This document shows positions 7,099 through 12,747 of a stretch of 12,747 nt of DNA, piece by piece; position 1 is the stretch's first letter, and every line of letters starts with the position of its first letter. Source of the stretch: Prevotellaceae bacterium UBA1787 (lineage in GTDB: Bacteria > Bacteroidota > Bacteroidia > Bacteroidales > Bacteroidaceae). Location of the stretch: NCBI GenBank assembly GCA_002315195.1, contig DCGD01000102.1:1-12747 (forward strand). Direction: 5' to 3'. The position numbers and the translations under genes are program-made. The notes beneath the pieces are model-generated. The model had not been told where the DNA came from and searched no databases. It saw only the letters and a list, made by a program, of their open reading frames with translations.

Positions 7099-8151
7099 TC
7101 AATCGACTATAAGCATGACATCACCAAACGGACCAAAACGATAGTTCTCCTTGAGTGCCACATCGTATGCTCTCATGGTATTTTCGTAACCTCCGAAAGC
7201 GGCGGTCAGCATCAGCAAGGTACTTTCCGACAACTGGAAATTCGAGAACATGGCAGTGGCGACGTTGAATCCGTAAGGTGGGAAAATGAATTTGTTCGTC
7301 CATCCTTCATAAGCCTTGACATGACCCCGGGTGTCGCAAGCGGTTTCAAGACAACGTTGAACGGTATTGCCTACGGCGACAACCTGATGTCCTCCGTCCT
7401 TCGCCTTGTTGATGATGTCGCAGTTTTCCTTGGTGACGAACATTTCCTCTGAATCCATCTTGTGTTTGGTGAGGTCTTCCACATCCGTGTTTCTGAAATT
7501 GCTCAAGCCGCAATGCAACGTAACGAACGCGGAACGTATGTCGTATATTTCCATTCTCTTCAGCATTTCCCTGCTAAAATGAAGACCGGTGGCCGGGGCT
7601 GTCACGGCGCCTTCGTTCTTGGCGAAATAGCATTGGAAGCGTTCAAGATCCTCCGGCTCGGTGGGACGCTTGATGAAACGAGGAAGCGGCGCTTCTCCCA
7701 AGGCGAACAATTGTTCCCTGAACTCATCGTGAGAACCGTCAAAGAGGAAGCGCAAAGTTCTTCCGCGACTGGTCGTGTTGTCAATGACCTCCGCTACTAT
7801 CAAACCGTCTTCTCCAAAATAGAGTTTGTTGCCTATGCGGATTTTGCGTGCGGGATCTACCAAAACGTCCCACAAGCGGAAATTTCGATTCAGTTCCCTG
7901 CGAAGAAATACTTCTATGCGAGCCCCTGTCTTTTCTTTGTTCCCATAAAGACGCGCCGGTATGACCTTGGAATCATTGAACACCAATACGTCATCTTTGG
8001 AAAAATATCCCAAAAAGTCCTTGAACAATTTGTGTTCTATGTCGCCACTCTTCCTATGCAGCACCAACATGAGGCACTCGTCACGGTGAAGAGCAGGATA
8101 GAGCGCAATTCTCTCTTCGGGCAACTTGATTTTAAACTGTGATAATTTCAT
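7099..8151 (-). CDS. queA: S-adenosylmethionine:tRNA ribosyltransferase-isomerase
   Basis: Moves the ribosyl part of SAM onto 7-aminomethyl-7-deazaguanine in tRNA, giving epoxyqueuosine, the next-to-last step of queuosine synthesis. The 350-residue length and motifs fit QueA along the whole chain: LVFNDSKVIPARL (56-68), TGARIEVFL (77-85), a region reading ALGEAPLPRFIKR (150-162), then FAKNEGAVTAPATGLHFS (176-193), which is the most conserved block. The following LHxGxGxF motif reads LHCGLSNFR (212-220), with Ser in place of the second Gly, a small deviation. The C-terminal stretch has GWTNKFIFPPYGF. It sits between truB (39 bp) and folK (15 bp) in one - strand operon. Other queuosine genes are not in this window. 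Confidence 0.95.
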   Translation of the reverse strand: MKLSQFKIKLPEERIALYPALHRDECLMLVLHRKSGDIEHKLFKDFLGYFSKDDVLVFNDSKVIPARLYGNKEKTGARIEVFLRRELNRNFRLWDVLVDPARKIRIGNKLYFGEDGLIVAEVIDNTTSRGRTLRFLFDGSHDEFREQLFALGEAPLPRFIKRPTEPEDLERFQCYFAKNEGAVTAPATGLHFSREMLKRMEIYDIRSAFVTLHCGLSNFRNTDVEDLTKHKMDSEEMFVTKENCDIINKAKDGGHQVVAVGNTVQRCLETACDTRGHVKAYEGWTNKFIFPPYGFNVATAMFSNFQLSESTLLMLTAAFGGYENTMRAYDVALKENYRFGPFGDVMLIVD

Positions 8152-8190
8152 GTGCTATGATTTAATGGAAATTCAAAGTCGATGACTTCC

Positions 8191-8889
8191 TTATTTGTTT
8201 GTTATTACATTGATTTGATCCAGCCATTGGGGGAACGTCTCCAAGGTGCGACAATCTTCTATGCGTACATCGCCGACACGAATACGTTTTAATCCCGTCA
8301 AATATGCACCACTGTGTAGCGCCAAGCCGATGTCTCTTGCCAAGGCACGGATATAGGTGCCCTTGCTGCATACCACGCGTATTTGGGCGGACGGCATGTC
8401 GAAACTCAAAAGTTCTATCTCCTCAACCACCAGTTTTTTCGGTTTAAGTTCCACTTCCTTGCCTTTCCTCACCAGTTTATAGGCATGTTCCCCACCAATT
8501 TTGCAAGCGGAATATTCGGGCGGTATCTGTTCTATTTCACCGACAAATTTCTGCAAGGTTTCTTCCAAAAGTCCGCGCGTGATATGTTCGGTTGGAAAAG
8601 TGGCGTTTTCGGGATGCTCACGGTCGTAACTGGCGGTGGTGGCTCCCAATTTCAAGTCGGCGATGTATTCTTTCGTATGAGATTGCAATTCCTCTATGCG
8701 CTTGGTGGCCCTGCCGGTGCAAAGTATCAAAACTCCCGTTGCAAGCGGATCCAATGTGCCGGCATGTCCGGTTTTCACTTTTTGCCCCAATTTTTGCGTC
8801 AGCAAATAGCGCACCTTGGCCACCACGCTGAATGAAGTCCACTTATAGGGTTTGTAGATGGGTATTATTTCGCCTTGGAGAAAATCCAT
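8191..8889 (-). CDS. truB: tRNA pseudouridine(55) synthase
   Basis: Isomerises U55 in the T-arm of most tRNAs to pseudouridine. The 232-residue protein has the N-terminal PIYKPYKWTS block (10-19), and the catalytic GHAGTLDPLATGVL motif (41-54) with D47 as the catalytic aspartate. KEYIADLKLG (73-82), QIPPEYSACKIGGEHAY (about 120-136) and CSKGTYIRALARDIG (about 178-192) are the other typical TruB stretches. It ends soon after the catalytic domain, so the C-terminal PUA-like domain of the longer E. coli enzyme (314 residues) is missing or very short, as is common in Bacteroidota. Its ATG overlaps the uppP stop codon (TAATG at 8891-8887), which indicates translational coupling. Confidence 0.95.
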   Translation of the reverse strand: MDFLQGEIIPIYKPYKWTSFSVVAKVRYLLTQKLGQKVKTGHAGTLDPLATGVLILCTGRATKRIEELQSHTKEYIADLKLGATTASYDREHPENATFPTEHITRGLLEETLQKFVGEIEQIPPEYSACKIGGEHAYKLVRKGKEVELKPKKLVVEEIELLSFDMPSAQIRVVCSKGTYIRALARDIGLALHSGAYLTGLKRIRVGDVRIEDCRTLETFPQWLDQINVITNK

Positions 8890-9752
8890 TAATCAACCAT
8901 TTGTAAACTGTAGCCACTGGCTAGGAGTAATAAAATAATGGCGCCTACAATGATGCGATAAATGCCAAACGCCTTGAAACCGTATTTTGTCAGGAAACTG
9001 ACAAACCCCTTGATGGCCAACAATGCGACGACGAAAGCGATGATGCAGCCTACTGACAGAAGAAAGATGTTCTCGCTTGTCGCCCATGAATCGTCCGTCT
9101 CATCCCCAAAGAACAACTCCAGCAAGTCCAGGCACGTCGCCGCCGCCATTGTGGGTACCGCCAGGAAAAATGAAAACTCCGCCGCCGCCTTGCGGGTTAG
9201 TTTTTGGGACATGCCGCCTACTATGGTTGCCATTGAACGCGATACGCCGGGTATCATGGCAATACACTGGTAAACGCCTATCCAAACGGCACGTTTCTCC
9301 GTCAATTCGGTCTGCTCGCTTCCCTTGTTGAATATTTTGTCGCAGAAAAGCATGAATATTCCACCCGCCACCAGCATGACGGCCACTACCTGCACGTTCT
9401 CAAGCAATTCGTCTATGACACCGCTCTTTTTCCCAATCAGTCCGATGACAATCGCAGGGATGAATGCTACAAGCAGTTTCCAATAAAAATCCCATTTATG
9501 AATAAAGTTTTTCCATTTTCCCGAACCCGCGGGCGCAGGTGAGGTGTTCAAACGGAAAAAACGCTTCCAATACAAACATACTACCGACAGAATGGCGCCA
9601 AACTGTATGATGATGGTAAATGCCTTGACAAAAGACGTACTTTCTACGCCCAGCATGTTTTGGGCGATGATCATGTGACCGGTTGAAGAAACGGGAAGAA
9701 ACTCTGTCAATCCCTCTACAATGGCAATGATGATGGTATCAATTAAATCCAT
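8889..9752 (-). CDS. uppP: Undecaprenyl-diphosphate phosphatase (BacA family)
   Basis: Removes a phosphate from undecaprenyl pyrophosphate so the lipid carrier can be reused for peptidoglycan and surface glycans; integral inner-membrane protein. The 287-residue length is usual. The first helix carries IVEGLTEFLPVSSTGH (11-26), which includes the E13-x3-E17 catalytic glutamates and the SSTGH segment. The second active-site motif PGVSRS is at 168-173, with R172 as the catalytic arginine. About seven to eight hydrophobic stretches span the chain, ending in IIVGAIILLLLAS. Overexpression of such proteins is known to give bacitracin resistance. It is preceded by a 194-bp gap holding a candidate RNA and is followed without a gap by truB. 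Confidence 0.96.
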   Translation of the reverse strand: MDLIDTIIIAIVEGLTEFLPVSSTGHMIIAQNMLGVESTSFVKAFTIIIQFGAILSVVCLYWKRFFRLNTSPAPAGSGKWKNFIHKWDFYWKLLVAFIPAIVIGLIGKKSGVIDELLENVQVVAVMLVAGGIFMLFCDKIFNKGSEQTELTEKRAVWIGVYQCIAMIPGVSRSMATIVGGMSQKLTRKAAAEFSFFLAVPTMAAATCLDLLELFFGDETDDSWATSENIFLLSVGCIIAFVVALLAIKGFVSFLTKYGFKAFGIYRIIVGAIILLLLASGYSLQMVD

Positions 9753-9863
9753 GGAATGATGTATGTGTACAATAAATTATGGATAAACAACGGGGTGGTA
9801 TGATTGTGCAAGGGTGGAGTTGTCATCATGCTGAAATATTACTGCAACAGCGAGCGTTCACCC

Positions 9864-9943
9864 AACATGAAACCCGCATCGCTCCACGCTTCGAGGTTGC
9901 TGCTTCCCTGGACGACAACCTCAACATGACCCACTTCCAAGTT
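9864..9943 (-). ncRNA. Candidate structured RNA, with SRP-RNA-like apical motif
   Basis: This part of the 194-bp gap after the DUF3098 gene is GC-rich (51 of 90 bases are G or C in 9851-9940; flanking gap DNA is clearly poorer) and can fold on the - strand into one rod. Outer stem: AACTTGGAA (9943-9935) with TTTCATGTT (9872-9864), one mismatch. Middle: CATG with CGTG. Inner: TTGAGGTTGT with GCAACCTCGA, 10 pairs including two wobbles, capped by a 14-base loop that holds GGGAAGCA. The read GGGAAGCAGC, and a following AGCGTG...CGGG...ATGT series, are in the same order and register as in E. coli 4.5S RNA. Against an SRP assignment, the CAGG strand and GGAA tetraloop are not intact. True ends are unknown. 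Confidence 0.45.
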
Positions 9944-9946
9944 TGT

Positions 9947-10177
9947 TCAATCTCTCTTTTTAGGCTGATACAAAATGGCGAAAATCATGGAAAGAAAACC
10001 AACGACACAAACCCAAGGTGCGACTTTGATTCTGCAAGTGCTGAAAATGTCCGGATTGAATGCCTCTTCATTTGAGCCGGAACCGGACATGAGGATGAAA
10101 CCAACGAGTACGATTGCCATTCCAATGGCAAGCAATATGAAATTAATTTTTTCGAGAGCAAAATTTTGTTTGTTCAT
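9947..10177 (-). CDS. DUF3098 two-helix membrane protein
   Basis: A 76-residue protein with two membrane helices, about 12-30 (NFILLAIGMAIVLVGFILM) and 53-70, separated by a short loop. The loop carries the family's recognisable stretch FNPDIFSTCRIKVAP (40-54). The N-terminus (MNKQNFALEK) is likely cytoplasmic, and the C-terminus (YQPKKRD) is basic and probably cytoplasmic too. The family is restricted, as far as I know, to Bacteroidota, and its role is unknown. The gene lies 44 bp after ftsX and ahead of uppP; its constant position between them suggests a link to the divisome or envelope assembly, but this is inference. Confidence 0.9.
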   Translation of the reverse strand: MNKQNFALEKINFILLAIGMAIVLVGFILMSGSGSNEEAFNPDIFSTCRIKVAPWVCVVGFLSMIFAILYQPKKRD

Positions 10178-10221
10178 TGAATTTGAATTTATGTTCGATA
10201 AAAGTGCAAGTTTCCACTGTG

Positions 10222-11100
10222 TTAATAGCGGTACAGTTTGTTGTAACTCAAGTTAAGATTGCTGTTTACGGAAAGATGCGCGCAAAGCAATGTAAGAATG
10301 ATGCCGGCCGCAAACGTAACGCCGACCGTAATAGCCAACATTTCATAAGTTATGAGACTCTGCATTTTTGGCTCATATTCTATTATCATATAAACTCCCC
10401 CCAACAGTGTGGCGGAAGCCAGCAGGGAAGAAATGAAACCTATCCAAAAAGCCTTTACGAGAAACGGATGTCGGATGTAACTCCAACTGGCGCCTACAAG
10501 CGTCATGGTTTGTATCATGAACCTTCTTTCGCGCACCCACCAACGAATGGTGTTGTTGATGAGTTCTATGGAAACAAGCATCAACAGAAGGGCTACTATC
10601 AGCATGACAAAACTGATTTTCCGGATGTTATCGTTCAAGTTTTCCATGAGATGCTCAGGATAGGATATTTCAAGAAAAACATTTTCTTTTTCCAACATCG
10701 GAATAAATTTCTCCAAACTGTCATTGTTGGCATACTCCGCTTTCAAACGTATTTCAAACGATGCGGGAATTGGATTTTCCACAAATACGGAAGGGTCCAT
10801 GCCCAATGCCTTCGTTTGTTCTTCCAGGGCTTTTTGCTTGGAAATGAAATCCACTTGCTTGCTGCATGGAAATACTTTTAGTTTCGTTTGGACTTCCTTT
10901 ATTTGCTTCTCTGAAAGGTCATCGTTCAATAGAAGCGTGATTGTGAAGTTCTCTTTGATGCTCCTTGACAAACTGTGGGCCAACGTGACGAAAAACACCA
11001 CGGTACCCAACAACAGCAACACCAAAGTAGTACTGATACATGAGGTAAATACCTTTGTACCCCGTAGAAATCGTTTGTATTTTCTCTTGTTGTTCGCCAT
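10222..11100 (-). CDS. ftsX: Cell division protein FtsX (ABC transporter permease-like)
   Basis: Membrane partner of the ATPase FtsE; the pair signals from the divisome to peptidoglycan hydrolases across the membrane. The 292-residue protein has the standard FtsX layout: a basic cytoplasmic N-terminus (MANNKRKYKRFLRG), TM1 at about 18-42, a large extracytoplasmic domain (about 43-160, with FTITLLLNDDLSEKQI and ISKQKALEEQTKALGMDP), then TM2 at 162-182, TM3 at 217-240 and TM4 at 255-274. The segment NTIRWWVRERRFMIQTMTLVGA between TM2 and TM3 is the coupling region expected to touch FtsE. ftsE is not next to it. It is the first gene of the operon, behind a -7 box at 11151-11158. Confidence 0.95.
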   Translation of the reverse strand: MANNKRKYKRFLRGTKVFTSCISTTLVLLLLGTVVFFVTLAHSLSRSIKENFTITLLLNDDLSEKQIKEVQTKLKVFPCSKQVDFISKQKALEEQTKALGMDPSVFVENPIPASFEIRLKAEYANNDSLEKFIPMLEKENVFLEISYPEHLMENLNDNIRKISFVMLIVALLLMLVSIELINNTIRWWVRERRFMIQTMTLVGASWSYIRHPFLVKAFWIGFISSLLASATLLGGVYMIIEYEPKMQSLITYEMLAITVGVTFAAGIILTLLCAHLSVNSNLNLSYNKLYRY

Positions 11101-11150
11101 ATTACCTTTTGTGTATCAAAAGCAAATTAAGCCAATATGCTAATTTGATG

Positions 11151-11178
11151 CAAAATTAATGAAAAATAGTATTCCAAA
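11151..11178 (-). promoter_or_regulatory. Promoter candidate for the ftsX operon (-33 TTTG, -7 TAATTTTG)
   Basis: On the - strand TAATTTTG followed by CA (11158-11151) is an exact TAnnTTTG match, and a TTTG lies at 11178-11175. The 16-bp gap is shorter than the usual ~20. The -7 box lies 50 bases before the ftsX ATG, in the AT-rich 138-bp gap after miaB. Confidence 0.5.
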
Positions 11179-11238
11179 CGAATATTTTGAGTTTTATGTT
11201 CCAGTTCCGACGAAAACAATTTATGTTGCTTTTTAAGC

Positions 11239-12555
11239 CTAAAGTTCTGTACCCTTCAAAGTCGCCGACGTAGCCGATGTGATCTTCACCTTGACGAGGT
11301 CGCCCGGCTGATGGCCGTTGCAGTCGAAAATGACCACCTTGTTTTGGCTTGTGCGACCGAACACCTGCTCCGCCGAGCGTTTGCTGCGCCCCTCCACCAG
11401 CACTTCAAATGTCTTGCCTACATCCGCGGCGTTTCGTTCTGCGCTCAACTGGTTCTGCAAGGCTATCATCTCTTCCAAACGCTTGACCTTGACCGCTTCG
11501 GGCACGTCATCTTCAAAATGTCGCGCGGCAAACGTGCCTGGACGCTCGCTGTACTTGAACATGAAAGCGCTATCAAATTTACATTCCCTCATCAATGACA
11601 ACGACATCAGGTGATCTTCTTCCGTTTCCGTGCAGAAACCGCAGAACAAGTCGGTGCTTAGTCCACAGTCCGGAATGAAATGGCGTATAGCCGCCACGCG
11701 TTCCAAATACCATTCCCTTGTGTATTTCCTGTTCATCATTTTCAATATGCGGTTGCTGCCACTTTGGACGGGCAGATGAATATGGTGGCAAAGATTGGGC
11801 ATTTCCGCTATGCCGCGTAACGTGTCGTCGCTCATGTCTTTTGGATGGGAGGTGGTGAAACGCACGCGCATGTTTCCGGCCGCCTTGCTTACCACACGGA
11901 GAAGACGGGAAAAATTGACGCTTTCGTCGCCGTTTTCACATAAGTAGGAATTGACGTTCTGCCCCAACAGCGTTACCTCACTGTAACCGCGATCTTTCAA
12001 GTCATTGATTTCCGCCAAAATACTTTCGATGCTGCGGCTGCGCTCCCTTCCCCTTGTATATGGTACGATGCAATAATGACAGAAATTGTTGCAGCCCCGG
12101 GTTATGCTGACAAAGCCGTTGATGCGGTTGCCGCCCAATCGCAGCGGAACGATGTTCTGGTACGTTTCGGTCAAAGAGAGTTCCACGTCCATGGCTTTGC
12201 CACCCATTTCGGCGGAATTCATGAGTTTGGGCAGTTGGAGATATGAGTCGGGACCGGCGATGATGTCCACATTGCATTTCTGCATCAATTCGTCTTTCGT
12301 GCGTTCCGCCTTGCAGCCCAAAACACCTATGATGACATGACGCCCCTTTCTGCGCATCGCGTTCAGGGCTTCCAAACGATGTATGATTTTCTGTTCCGCA
12401 TTGTCCCTGACGGCACACGTATTCAGAAAGACCGCATCCGCTTCTTCTATTCGTTCACAGATGTCATAACCCGCCATTGTCATAATGCCGGCTATGGTTT
12501 CACTGTCTGCCACATTCATCTGGCATCCGTACGTCTCAATATAGAGTTTCTTCAT
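11239..12555 (-). CDS. miaB: tRNA-2-methylthio-N6-dimethylallyladenosine synthase
   Basis: Radical SAM enzyme that adds the methylthio group to i6A37 in tRNAs reading UNN codons. I take the ATG at 12555 (MKKLYIETYGCQMN) as the start, giving 438 residues; the reading frame stays open 49 codons further up, but only to a TTG and right onto the promoter. The N-terminal methylthiotransferase domain supplies three ligands of the auxiliary cluster: C11 (YGCQMN), C47 (NTCAVR) and C81 (LGCKAE). The radical SAM domain has C155-x3-C159-x2-C162 (RGCNNFCHYC). LLGQNVNSY and LPVQSGSN are further family marks, and a TRAM domain forms the last ~65 residues. The stop is 138 bp before the ftsX start. This gene has its own promoter. 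Confidence 0.96.
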   Translation of the reverse strand: MKKLYIETYGCQMNVADSETIAGIMTMAGYDICERIEEADAVFLNTCAVRDNAEQKIIHRLEALNAMRRKGRHVIIGVLGCKAERTKDELMQKCNVDIIAGPDSYLQLPKLMNSAEMGGKAMDVELSLTETYQNIVPLRLGGNRINGFVSITRGCNNFCHYCIVPYTRGRERSRSIESILAEINDLKDRGYSEVTLLGQNVNSYLCENGDESVNFSRLLRVVSKAAGNMRVRFTTSHPKDMSDDTLRGIAEMPNLCHHIHLPVQSGSNRILKMMNRKYTREWYLERVAAIRHFIPDCGLSTDLFCGFCTETEEDHLMSLSLMRECKFDSAFMFKYSERPGTFAARHFEDDVPEAVKVKRLEEMIALQNQLSAERNAADVGKTFEVLVEGRSKRSAEQVFGRTSQNKVVIFDCNGHQPGDLVKVKITSATSATLKGTEL

Positions 12556-12662
12556 CTTGACTGTTTTTTTGATAACCAAAGACGTTCTGCTGAACACGCC
12601 GTGGTCGGTGATAATGAAAAACGAACTTTGCCAATTGAAAGTATGCCGTTTGATGGCAACAT
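12552..12662 (-). CDS. Possible short leader ORF overlapping the miaB start (36 codons)
   Basis: Inside the miaB leader an ATG at 12662 opens a 36-codon frame (MLPSNGILSIGK...), rich in Ser (eight of 36, mostly TCA). Its TGA overlaps the miaB ATG as ATGA (12555-12552), the classic arrangement for translational coupling. I recognise no homology, no motif and no start signal, and the length is within what chance allows. It is listed because the overlap is exact and the leader is long. Confidence 0.2.
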   Translation of the reverse strand: MLPSNGILSIGKVRFSLSPTTACSAERLWLSKKQSR

Positions 12663-12706
12663 TTTCCCTGTGTGCCTCCGTGACCCTACTTTCACTTAAC
12701 AATCTG

Positions 12707-12738
12707 CAAAATTACAAAAAAGTCATGTTTGCCGCAAA
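12707..12738 (-). promoter_or_regulatory. Promoter for miaB (-33 TTTG, 20 bp, -7 TAATTTTG)
   Basis: On the - strand TTTG (12738-12735) is separated by exactly 20 bp from TAATTTTG (12714-12707), followed by CAG. Both elements and the spacing match the Bacteroidota primary sigma factor consensus, making this the best promoter in the window. Transcription would start near 12700, giving a leader of about 145 bases before the miaB ATG. Confidence 0.65.
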
Positions 12739-12747
12739 TAAACCAAA

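Noticed and set aside
7462..8142. 226-codon open frame on the + strand inside queA
   Set aside because: Antisense to QueA, which is recognisable along its full length; no motif of its own.
9753..9840. Separate promoter or riboswitch directly before uppP
   Set aside because: No TAnnTTTG match and no riboswitch aptamer that I can recognise; only two CCACCC repeats are visible.
10177..10881. 234-codon open frame on the + strand across ftsX
   Set aside because: Antisense to FtsX with its four membrane helices; the translation has no domain features.
12556..12702. 49-codon N-terminal extension of MiaB from a TTG
   Set aside because: The TTG coincides with the predicted transcript start, and the extension has no family similarity; the ATG at 12555 gives the normal MiaB N-terminus.
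1..12747. Mobile elements, CRISPR arrays, tRNA or rRNA genes, toxin-antitoxin or defence systems
   Set aside because: No transposase, integrase, regular repeat array, tRNA fold or defence-type domain seen; the gene content is housekeeping and envelope functions.

Overview
The window looks like a chromosomal core segment from a Bacteroidota bacterium, most likely of the order Bacteroidales. The grounds are: a GT117/DUF2723 protein; the gene order ftsX–DUF3098–uppP–truB–queA–folK, which I know as typical of that phylum; near-absence of Shine-Dalgarno sequences; and TAnnTTTG-type -7 promoter boxes instead of the usual -10. I see no insertion sequence, prophage, CRISPR array, tRNA or rRNA, and codon use looks even throughout.

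Left part, + strand (1-3424): the C-terminal end of a DUF2723/GT117 membrane glycosyltransferase-like protein, coupled by a TAATG overlap to a NodB-type polysaccharide deacetylase, then a class I SAM methyltransferase and a single-chain iron-sulfur L-serine ammonia-lyase. A perfect 21-bp inverted repeat follows and probably terminates transcription from both sides.

Middle (3503-6519): a secreted DUF1080 (3-keto-disaccharide hydrolase family) protein on the - strand; a divergent secreted class C beta-lactamase-like serine hydrolase on the + strand; and a small membrane protein with two zinc ribbons on the - strand.

Right part, all - strand (6604-12555): miaB is transcribed first from its own promoter. 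The ftsX operon follows: ftsX, a two-helix DUF3098 protein, uppP, truB, queA, folK. It combines cell division and cell-wall hydrolase control (FtsX), envelope lipid carrier recycling (UppP), tRNA modification (MiaB, TruB, QueA) and folate synthesis (FolK).

The most interesting unexplained stretch is a GC-rich, foldable ~80-100 nt segment between the DUF3098 gene and uppP on the - strand. It can form a rod with an apical GGGAAGCAGC motif resembling the 3' strand of the SRP RNA apical domain, and may be an RNA gene embedded in the operon. Also notable are a strong -33/-7 promoter with a ~145-nt leader in front of miaB, and a 36-codon leader ORF whose stop overlaps the miaB start.
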